From an uncultured Collinsella sp. (GTDB lineage: Bacteria > Actinomycetota > Coriobacteriia > Coriobacteriales > Coriobacteriaceae): a DNA stretch of 5,491 nucleotides. How positions within the stretch are numbered: the stretch's first letter is position 1; each line of letters starts with the position of its first letter. Positions 1 to 4,417 of the stretch are shown here, piece by piece. The stretch spans positions 1 to 5,491 of the forward strand of contig CABUWD010000128.1 in assembly GCA_902495155.1 (NCBI GenBank), written 5' to 3'. The translations under genes and the position numbers were made by a program. The notes beneath the pieces were generated by a model, which made no database searches, was not told the DNA's origin, and was given only the letters and a program-made list of their open reading frames with translations.

Positions 1-641
1 ATAAGGAACGAGCACACGGTGGTGATTTCCCAGCCGCAGAACAGCCACTCAAGGTTGTCGCTCGTCACGATGACGAACATGGCCGAGAGGAACAGGAACA
101 TAAGCGCCAGGAACTGCGGACGACGGTCGGGCGCGGTCTGCCCGCGCAGCGCGGCCTCGTGCTCATCATGGGCCTGGAAGTCCTTCATGTAGCCCAAAGC
201 GTAGATACAGATAAGGCTGCCGACGATGCCGACGGCGAGGACCATGATCACGCTCATGTAGTCTAGGTAGAGCGGCGTCGCCGTGACGGCTTCGGCCGCA
301 GGCAGCGTCATGGCCGCAAAGACGAGCGAGCCCACCAGCTGGACTATGCCGAGCACCGTGGTAAGCACGCTCTTATATTTGTGCGCGTTGTACAGGATGA
401 CGGCGCACAGAATTACGTCGATGACGGAGCTGATGATCGAGAGCGCATGCGAGGTACCGGGGGCAATCTCAAAGCTCTGCGGACCCGTGCAAAAAAACAT
501 GACGGCGACTACAACTGTCACCGCCATGATAATGCCGGAGCCTATGAGTCCCACCGCATCGCGGGCGCGGTCACCGCGCGCGAGCAGCATGCCCAGCGCC
601 GGTACCAGCGGAAACAGGGTAAGGAAATACAGTAGCGTCAT
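1..641 (-). CDS. NuoL/HyfB/EchA-type proton-translocating membrane subunit, N-terminal part (partial)
   Basis: The minus strand reads open from ATG at 641 to the left edge (213 codons plus two bases), so the C-terminal part is outside the window. A GGGGGAG ribosome-binding site lies 7 bases before this ATG; the in-frame ATG-less alternatives upstream stop quickly. The protein is very hydrophobic, with likely membrane spans near residues 1-21, 31-51, 66-84, 91-112, 127-151 and 176-194. Residues 125-152 (LYLDYMS...YALGYM) and 196-213 (NLEWLFCGWEITTVCSFL) match the conserved core of the antiporter-like subunits of complex I and group 4 [NiFe] hydrogenases. E205 in the GWE motif corresponds to the key glutamate of TM5 in the proton channel. 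By family knowledge it moves protons or Na+ across the cytoplasmic membrane, driven by an attached redox module. It is probably the first gene of an operon running off the left edge. I cannot tell complex I-like from hydrogenase from this fragment; the segment before the core (66-112) seems longer than in classical NuoL. Confidence 0.87.
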   Translation of the reverse strand, partial: MTLLYFLTLFPLVPALGMLLARGDRARDAVGLIGSGIIMAVTVVVAVMFFCTGPQSFEIAPGTSHALSIISSVIDVILCAVILYNAHKYKSVLTTVLGIVQLVGSLVFAAMTLPAAEAVTATPLYLDYMSVIMVLAVGIVGSLICIYALGYMKDFQAHDEHEAALRGQTAPDRRPQFLALMFLFLSAMFVIVTSDNLEWLFCGWEITTVCSFL

Positions 642-786
642 ACCATCACTCCCCCATGCAAAAACGCTGCAATTGTTTAACGTTATAGCTCAATTGATGA
701 GTAGCGGCGGCGGGTTTTCGGTCAACTGGGGAGTTTTAGGCGTACGGGGCAAGGGCACGTCCGCTTTGGAGCAGAGAGGCGGCAAG
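642..786 (-). promoter_or_regulatory. Upstream region of the NuoL-type gene with a possible -10 box
   Basis: This short gap lies between the terminator of the helix-turn-helix gene and the start of the membrane-subunit gene. On the minus strand a TATAAC hexamer (plus 682-687) sits about 40 bases before the start codon and matches five of six -10 positions, but no convincing -35 box lies 16-18 bases upstream. A TTGACC (minus strand) occurs further away, at a spacing too long for a standard promoter. A small near-palindrome, CTCAATTGATGAG, covers 689-701 beside the -10 candidate. Treat the promoter as a weak call. Confidence 0.25.
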
Positions 787-809
787 AAAAATGCGCCCCT
801 GTGGGCGCA
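787..809 (-). terminator. Rho-independent terminator of the helix-turn-helix gene
   Basis: Read on the minus strand, a 7-bp perfect GC-rich stem (TGCGCCC / GGGCGCA, plus 792-798 and 803-809) with a 4-base loop is followed by five T residues. It begins 12 bases after the stop codon at 822. It ends the transcript of the small helix-turn-helix gene before the membrane-subunit operon. Confidence 0.8.
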
Positions 810-821
810 CCATCCCGTTTG

Positions 822-1217
822 CTATTCCGCCTTTTTAACGCGCGGCTTGCGACCGCGCGGCTTATCGACCAGTGCGGACTCACCGCTCTCGCGGTACTGA
901 CGGCACCAAGCCTTGACCGAAGACTCGCTGGGAATCTTGTGCTTGATCATGGCCTCGCGAACCGTCAAGCCGTTTTCCAGACGGTCCTTAACCACAGCGA
1001 GCTTTACGTCGTACGAATAGGTGTGATGATGCGAACCGGCATTGAGAACGGCGTCGGCACCGCCCACGGCATACGCGCGGGCCCACTGACGAGCCGTGGC
1101 CTGGGGAATGCCAAGCTCCGCGGCGAGAGCGCGATGACCGACCCCCTCTTGGAGGATCTCGACGGCGCGCTGCCTAACCTCGGGCGCATGCGTGCGAGTC
1201 CTAGTTGCTTCCGACAT
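822..1217 (-). CDS. Solo double helix-turn-helix protein, IS3/IS150 OrfA-like
   Basis: 131 residues from ATG at 1217. I prefer this start over the in-frame GTG at 1226 because an AAGAAG sequence lies 8 bases before the ATG, while it would touch the GTG. Two helix-turn-helix domains can be seen: residues 13-60 (RQRAVEIL...GHRALAAELGIPQATARQW) and 69-118 (VKLAVVKDRLENGLTVREAMIKHKIPSESSVKAW), followed by a basic tail (KPRGRKPRVKK, 119-129). This tandem layout and the WxxxYRExGExxL pattern are those of IS150/IS3 OrfA DNA-binding subunits. However, no DDE transposase OrfB follows in any frame, a -1 shift near the 3' end gives no OrfB-like protein, no terminal inverted repeats are evident, and the gene has its own terminator. 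It is therefore either the remnant of an insertion sequence or a domesticated DNA-binding protein. Function as a regulator is inference only. Confidence 0.8.
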   Translation of the reverse strand: MSEATRTRTHAPEVRQRAVEILQEGVGHRALAAELGIPQATARQWARAYAVGGADAVLNAGSHHHTYSYDVKLAVVKDRLENGLTVREAMIKHKIPSESSVKAWCRQYRESGESALVDKPRGRKPRVKKAE

Positions 1218-1283
1218 ACCTGCCACTTCTTAGCCTTAGCCGTTAATCTGCTTTCTTACGTGCAAGTTAGATAGTAGCATTTT

Positions 1284-1302
1284 ACTGTTTGCTCAAAGCA
1301 GT
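1284..1302. repeat. Imperfect inverted repeat upstream of the helix-turn-helix gene
   Basis: ACTGTTT and AAAGCAGT flank a 4-base centre (GCTC), giving a dyad with one bulged base. It lies about 67-85 bases before the start codon at 1217, in the zone where an operator or promoter is expected. It could be a site for autoregulation by the two-domain DNA-binding protein, but that is inference; no second copy was noticed in the window. Confidence 0.35.
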
Positions 1303-1332
1303 TAATTAAAATAGACGCGGCGTTATCTGGGC

Positions 1333-1346
1333 ATTTGGCACCAAAT
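1333..1346. repeat. 14-bp dyad ATTTGG-N2-CCAAAT
   Basis: A perfect 6-bp inverted repeat (ATTTGG / CCAAAT) around a central CA. Its size and near-continuous symmetry look like a protein-binding site more than an RNA hairpin. It is about 120 bases upstream of the helix-turn-helix gene. No regulator can be assigned. Confidence 0.35.
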
Positions 1347-1378
1347 TACGACATTTCTTTATCGATTATTTACGCTGG

Positions 1379-1395
1379 TAGCTGACTCGCAGCTA
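1379..1395. repeat. 17-bp hairpin TAGCTG-N5-CAGCTA
   Basis: Perfect 6-bp arms with a 5-base loop and no adjacent T-run on either strand, so it is not a terminator. It may be chance or a binding site. Confidence 0.25.
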
Positions 1396-1550
1396 ATCGT
1401 CATTCGCTTGTCAACAAAATTGGCATCTCTTTATGTCCTTTGGTATAGAGGATATAGTTATTAACCCCTCCCCCAATAATTTTGAGTGATCTGCGAGGCA
1501 GTAGACGTCCTCACTCCTCATGATTACCGCGCATTGCCATCCACCGGAGC

Positions 1551-1591
1551 AAAACAAAAAGGGCGGGACCTGCTGCGCTTGCAGGCCCCGC
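1551..1591 (-). terminator. Strong rho-independent terminator of the flavin reductase gene
   Basis: Read on the minus strand, an 11-bp stem (plus 1563-1573 with 1581-1591; one G-U pair) with a 7-base loop is followed by CCTTTTTGTTTT. It starts about 75 bases after the stop codon at 1667. The stretch between stop and stem contains a perfect 10-bp palindrome ACGGATCCGT (1627-1636) and a GC-rich GGGAC/GTCCC pairing, so the 3' untranslated region can fold further. The reductase therefore forms a single-gene transcript at its 3' end. Confidence 0.88.
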
Positions 1592-1666
1592 ACCGATTGA
1601 CACCCGACGGGACACAGCCGGGCGAAACGGATCCGTGCTACCGTCCCGCCTGGCCGCGATGCTCAA

Positions 1667-3697
1667 CTACAGCTCGTTGGCCGCGTGATATGCCGTGCGA
1701 ATGGCGTTCGCAATGTCGGCGGTGCGCTCGCCCGAGCAGTCGCCCACGCAGGTCACGGGCACCGTCACGCCATCCAGGTCAAACGCGTTGGCCTTGGAGC
1801 CCACGGCCATCACCACGTAATCGCAGGCGATCTTTACCGGCTCCTCGGCGCCGTCCTCGGTGGTGCAAATGGCCTCAACGCCCTCGTCGGTAATAGCGGT
1901 CAGGCGAGTATTCACGTGCTGCTCCACGTTGTGCTCTGCAAAGTCGCTCATAATCAGCGGCAGAATGGTCTCGGACTCGCCCGCGGCAATCTTGTCGAGC
2001 AGCTCCACGATCGCCACCTCGCAGCCGTGCTGCAGCAGATACTCGGCAGTCTCGGTGCCCACCAGGCCACCGCCAATGACAGCGACGCGGCCGTTGAGCT
2101 CCGCCTTGCCGGCCAGCACGTCCCAGCTCGAGACGACCTTCTCCGAGTCGGCGCCCGGAACGGGGATGACCACGTCGTGCGCGCCCACGGCCACAATCGC
2201 GGCGTCGGCGGCGTTGAGGTCCTCAGCGGTAGCGGCATGGCTGAGCTCAACCTTCACGCCCAGGCCAGGCAGAATCTTCTCGTAGTACTCGACCGAGCGC
2301 ATGATCTCGTCCTTGCGCGGAGGCGCAGCCGCCAGCACAATCTGGCCGCCCAGATGATCGCTCGCCTCGTAGACGGTCACGTCGTAGCCGCGCTTGGCCG
2401 CCACGCGCGCGGCCTCCAGGCCGGCGATGCCGCCGCCCACCACGGCGATCTTCTTGTCGCCCTCGCCCGGCTTAATGGCGATGGTTGCCTCATCGCCGTT
2501 CTCGGCATTGAGCACGCACGAGATGTACTTGCGGTTTTGAATCGCATCGACGCAGCCCTTGTTGCAGTTGAGGCACTCGCGGATGGGCTCACCCGTGGCG
2601 GCCTTCAGCGCAATGTCGGGGTCGCACATGAGCGAGCGGCCATAGGCGATGATGTCGGCGGCGCCGTCTTCCAGAATCTTCTCGCCGGCCTCGACCGAAA
2701 CCACGCGGCCCACGGTTGCCACCGGCACGGAGACCAGGGCCTTGACGCGCTCGGCCACGGGCAGCGTCCAGTTGTAGGGCATTCCGCCCATGGGCGGAAT
2801 GGTGTCGCCCATGTTGCCGGTGTGGTTGGCCTGTGCGACCTGGATCATATCGATGCCCGCGCCCTCGAGCAGCTTGGCGAACTCGCAGGCCTCGTCGGGC
2901 TGCAGGCCACCCTTGCCGCGCGGCGTGCCGTCGGGGTTCTCCATGATCACGGGGAGCTTGTACTCCACCATCAGCTGCGGCGCGGCCTCCTTAATGGCGG
3001 CGACGACCTCCAGCGCGTAGCGAACGCGGTTCTCGAACGAACCACCGTACTCGTCGGTGCGCTGGTTGAGGATGGCCGAGCACAGCGAACCCACCAGGCG
3101 GTCGCCGTGGACCTCGATAGCGTCGATCCCGGCCTGCTGTGCGCGAGCGGCCGAGGCAGCGATGGCCTCCTTGATCTGGGTGAGCTGCTCTACGCTCGCC
3201 TCGTTCACAAAGTGCTGCATGTCGTGATGCAGCTTGGCGTAGGCCTGGTTGCGGATCTCGTTGGACTCGGCCATCTTGGCGGCAAAGGTCTCCTCGTCGC
3301 CGGCGGCCTTGGCCTCCTGCGCGGCCTTGGCGGCGGCCATGGATCCCATGACCATGCGGCCGACACCGGGCACATCGTACTCGGGGTGGAACAGCTGCAG
3401 CGCGACCTTGGCGCCGTGCTTGTGGACGGCGTCGGCCAGCGCCTTAAACGTGGGGATCTGGGCGTCGGTTGCCAGCTTGGGCGTGGGGCTTGCGGTCATG
3501 ACGGGAGCGACGTCGCCGATGACGATGTAGCTCACGCCGCCACGGGCCAAGCGCTCGTAAAAAGCCAGGCTGCGCTCGCCAATGGAACCGTCGCGCTCCT
3601 CGTAACCGGTGGTCAGCGGCGGGAACATAATGCGGTTTTTGAGCTCAAGGGGGCCAACCGTAATGGGCTGGAGCAGCTTGGATGCAGGTGCGGTCAT
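1667..3697 (-). CDS. FadH/BaiCD-type NAD(P)H:enoate reductase (Old Yellow Enzyme barrel, 4Fe-4S, FAD)
   Basis: 676 residues from ATG at 3697, with GAGAGGA 6 bases upstream. Residues 5-365 form the FMN-binding TIM barrel (LKNRIMFPPLTT at 19-30, ALQLFH at 99-104, RTDEYGGSFENR at 213-224, AYGRSLMCDPD at 351-361). C375, C378, C382 and C394 give the CxxCxxxCx11C signature of the 4Fe-4S cluster. Residues 416-450 carry the first dinucleotide fold (VVGGGIAG), 537-547 the second (VIGGGLVG), and VGDC at 651-654 is the C-terminal FAD motif. By family, electrons from NAD(P)H pass through FAD and the Fe-S cluster to FMN, which reduces an activated C=C bond (2,4-dienoyl-CoA reductase, 2-enoate reductase, BaiCD/BaiH). 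Length fits (about 640-680). Two things are odd: the usual H-x-x-H/N-G-Y loop reads HGDRLVG (197-203) and is about two residues short, and an Ala/Glu/Lys-rich stretch (about 115-165) precedes it. The substrate cannot be assigned. No signal peptide; cytoplasmic. Confidence 0.93.
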   Translation of the reverse strand: MTAPASKLLQPITVGPLELKNRIMFPPLTTGYEERDGSIGERSLAFYERLARGGVSYIVIGDVAPVMTASPTPKLATDAQIPTFKALADAVHKHGAKVALQLFHPEYDVPGVGRMVMGSMAAAKAAQEAKAAGDEETFAAKMAESNEIRNQAYAKLHHDMQHFVNEASVEQLTQIKEAIAASAARAQQAGIDAIEVHGDRLVGSLCSAILNQRTDEYGGSFENRVRYALEVVAAIKEAAPQLMVEYKLPVIMENPDGTPRGKGGLQPDEACEFAKLLEGAGIDMIQVAQANHTGNMGDTIPPMGGMPYNWTLPVAERVKALVSVPVATVGRVVSVEAGEKILEDGAADIIAYGRSLMCDPDIALKAATGEPIRECLNCNKGCVDAIQNRKYISCVLNAENGDEATIAIKPGEGDKKIAVVGGGIAGLEAARVAAKRGYDVTVYEASDHLGGQIVLAAAPPRKDEIMRSVEYYEKILPGLGVKVELSHAATAEDLNAADAAIVAVGAHDVVIPVPGADSEKVVSSWDVLAGKAELNGRVAVIGGGLVGTETAEYLLQHGCEVAIVELLDKIAAGESETILPLIMSDFAEHNVEQHVNTRLTAITDEGVEAICTTEDGAEEPVKIACDYVVMAVGSKANAFDLDGVTVPVTCVGDCSGERTADIANAIRTAYHAANEL

Positions 3698-3833
3698 GGA
3701 TATTCCTCTCTTGTAGGCGCGGCGGCGATGATGCCGCGTAGTTGTCTAGAGGATATGGCATAGAGGTACAGCGGCACAACGGAAATCGGCGAATATCAGG
3801 TGCCGGCAGGTGGAAGGGACGGGGCGGCCCGTC
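3698..3833 (-). promoter_or_regulatory. 5' upstream region of the reductase gene, possible promoter
   Basis: On the minus strand a TTGTGC and a TATCCT hexamer are spaced by 18 bases (plus about 3754-3783), a weak sigma-70-like pair about 60 bases before the start codon. The sequence CCTCTA occurs twice here about 13 bases apart. Downstream of it the leader can form a small GCGGC/GCCGC hairpin (3722-3737). A separate GACGGG/CCCGTC hairpin covers 3818-3833 just before the palindrome array. No riboswitch class is recognised. Confidence 0.3.
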
Positions 3834-3900
3834 GGTTTATCTCAATCTGTAACAGTTACGCGGCAAAACCGGGTCTTACTGTTACAGATCGAGACAAACC
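3834..3900 (-). repeat. Palindrome unit 1 (longest arms)
   Basis: The core is 3841-3893 (CTCAATCTGTAACAGT and ACTGTTACAGATCGAG). Here the symmetry reaches outward to GGTTTAT and ACAAACC, giving 23-base arms (3834-3856 and 3878-3900) with only two mismatches. Both are A opposite C on the plus strand and so become G-U pairs in a minus-strand RNA, which would make a continuous 23-bp helix. Strand is given as minus for that reason; it is an inference. The loop can form an inner CGG/CCG pairing. Confidence 0.8.
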
Positions 3901-3920
3901 AAACCCGCCTGCTAGAAAAT

Positions 3921-3973
3921 CTCAATCTATAACAACAACTCGGCAAAATCCGTCCCTCGTGTTACAGATTTAG
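3921..3973 (-). repeat. Palindrome unit 2 (most degenerate)
   Basis: Arms CTCAATCTATAACA and TGTTACAGATTTAG frame a loop containing CGGCAAAATCCG. One arm mismatch is A-C (G-U on the minus strand), one is C-T, and the innermost positions do not pair. The outer extension seen in unit 1 is absent. Unit length is still exactly 53 bp. Confidence 0.75.
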
Positions 3974-3999
3974 ACAAACACGACCCAACCCGCCGGTAT

Positions 4000-4056
4000 A
4001 TCTCGATCTGTAACACCTAGCCGCCCAAATCGAGTCTAGATGTTACAGATCGAGAT
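4000..4056 (-). repeat. Palindrome unit 3 (near-perfect 21-base arms)
   Basis: Core 4002-4054. Arms run from ATCTCGATCTGTAACA through CTAG (4000-4020) and back (4036-4056), with one C-A mismatch (4016/4040) that is a G-U pair on the minus strand. The plus strand after the right arm reads ATTTTGTTTG, so this unit could also act as a terminator for plus-strand transcription, although no plus-strand gene precedes it. Confidence 0.8.
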
Positions 4057-4105
4057 TTTGTTTGAGAGGCCAAGAATTGAACCGAAAACACGGTCCCGCA
4101 ATAAC

Positions 4106-4135
4106 AAAAAAGCTCGCCGGCTAGGCCGACGAGCT
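4106..4135 (-). terminator. Rho-independent terminator of tRNA-fMet
   Basis: On the minus strand an 11-bp stem (AGCTCGTCGGC with GCCGGCGAGCT; one U-G pair) with a 3-base CTA loop is followed by an uninterrupted T-run. It starts 9 bases after the encoded CCA. This should stop tRNA transcription before the palindrome array, so the array is probably not simply the tail of the tRNA transcript. Confidence 0.9.
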
Positions 4136-4144
4136 GCAAGTTCT

Positions 4145-4221
4145 TGGTCGCGGGGGCAGGATTTGAACCTACGACCTCCGGGTTATGAGCCCGGCGAGCT
4201 ACCAGACTGCTCCACCCCGCA
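4145..4221 (-). tRNA. Initiator tRNA-fMet (anticodon CAT), CCA encoded
   Basis: A 77-base cloverleaf on the minus strand: acceptor 4215-4221 with 4149-4155, D-stem GAGC/GCTC, anticodon stem CCGGG/CCCGG, loop CTCATAA with the anticodon at plus 4185-4187, T-loop TTCAAAT, A73 and encoded CCA (4145-4147). Three initiator marks are visible: three consecutive G-C pairs next to the anticodon loop, A11-U24 in the D-stem, and no Watson-Crick pair at 1-72. Here position 1 is U and position 72 is G, a U-G wobble in place of the C-A mismatch of E. coli. It delivers formyl-methionine to the ribosomal P site at start codons. It is transcribed alone, with its own promoter and terminator. Confidence 0.95.
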
Positions 4222-4252
4222 ATGTCTGGGCGCCTCATGTGCGCAAGAAAGA

Positions 4253-4281
4253 ATATTACGCGGGAGTTCGGTAAACGGCAA
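4253..4281 (-). promoter_or_regulatory. Sigma-70-type promoter of tRNA-fMet
   Basis: On the minus strand TTGCCG (plus 4276-4281) and TAATAT (plus 4253-4258) are separated by exactly 17 bases. Each matches four of six consensus positions. The predicted start is around 4246, about 25 bases before the mature 5' end of the tRNA, which leaves a short leader for RNase P removal. Confidence 0.55.
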
Positions 4282-4373
4282 GGAAAATCTCGTAGAGCAT
4301 AATTCCTTCATATTTAAACCCCTCAGCCCCTATCACCGTAAACGAATCGCAGCCGAGCGCCGTCGACGGCACG

Positions 4374-4381
4374 TATACAAT
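4374..4381 (+). promoter_or_regulatory. Possible -10 box for coaX
   Basis: TATACAAT contains TACAAT (five of six -10 positions) and lies 36 bases before the coaX start codon, so transcription would begin near 4388 with a leader of about 30 bases. No good -35 box lies 16-18 bases upstream. A CATAAT at 4298-4303 is an alternative that would give a leader of about 110 bases. Confidence 0.35.
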
Positions 4382-4417
4382 GGTGCGCGTCCTTTTATGC
4401 CGACACCGGGAGTAGAC

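Larger units (their letters stand above)
1218..1550. other. AT-rich intergenic region with small dyads, no gene
   Basis: About 330 bases between the helix-turn-helix gene and the reductase terminator hold no credible gene; the 60-codon minus-strand reading frame at 1411-1593 overlaps the terminator and has no family features. The base composition is clearly lower in GC than the flanking genes. Seen here are dyads at 1284-1302, 1333-1346 and 1379-1395 (annotated separately), and a weaker GAGTGA/TCACTC pair at 1484-1516. For the minus-strand gene, a TACTAT (plus 1271-1276) could be a -10 box, and a perfect TTGACA (plus 1409-1414) has no -10 at correct spacing. Neither is convincing. Confidence 0.5.
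3834..4056. repeat. Tandem array of three 53-bp imperfect palindromes, period 80-81 bp
   Basis: Three units start at 3841, 3921 and 4002. Each is exactly 53 bp from CTC(A/G)ATCT to AGAT(C/T)(G/T)AG, with 16-base arms around a 21-base loop. The two spacers (27 and 28 bases) also resemble each other: both start ACAAAC and contain ACCCGCC. The loops share a CGGCAAAA-CCG type core, so whole units, not only arms, were duplicated. Each arm contains a TGT(A/T)ACA core or a near variant, and the two cores of a unit are about 32 bp apart. The array lies between the terminator of tRNA-fMet and the reductase gene, and no protein is coded here. Possibilities are a structured minus-strand RNA, a set of operators, or a local cluster of a dispersed REP-like repeat. 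I recognise no named element. Confidence 0.85.

Noticed and set aside
822..836. Programmed -1 frameshift site (TAAAAAGG) at the end of the OrfA-like gene
   Set aside because: There is a short A-run, but the -1 frame gives only a short random peptide across the terminator, with no OrfB sequence.
283..900. Plus-strand 205-codon frame over the left end
   Set aside because: It overlaps the membrane-subunit gene, its promoter region and a terminator in antisense and shows no domain; the partial minus-strand frame matches a known family.
801..1274. Plus-strand 157-codon frame over the helix-turn-helix gene
   Set aside because: Antisense shadow of the helix-turn-helix gene, without ribosome-binding site or family features.
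1411..1593. Possible 60-residue small protein on the minus strand
   Set aside because: It overlaps the terminator of the reductase gene, has no clear ribosome-binding site and no recognisable motif.
1685..3763. Very long plus-strand reading frame (692 codons) opposite the reductase gene
   Set aside because: It is the antisense frame of a GC-rich gene, with His/Leu/Gly-rich low-complexity protein and no domain. The minus-strand frame has complete catalytic motifs.
3834..4056. CRISPR array
   Set aside because: Only three units, each with strong internal dyad symmetry and conserved loops; spacers are related to each other rather than unique, and no cas gene is present.
4017..4238. Minus-strand 73-codon frame over the tRNA
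   Set aside because: Its peptide with NPEVVGSNPAPATK is the familiar artefact of translating a tRNA gene.
4040..4417. Upstream extension of the coaX frame through the tRNA region
   Set aside because: It runs antisense across the tRNA gene and has no ribosome-binding site; the family start and GGGAG site put the start at 4418.
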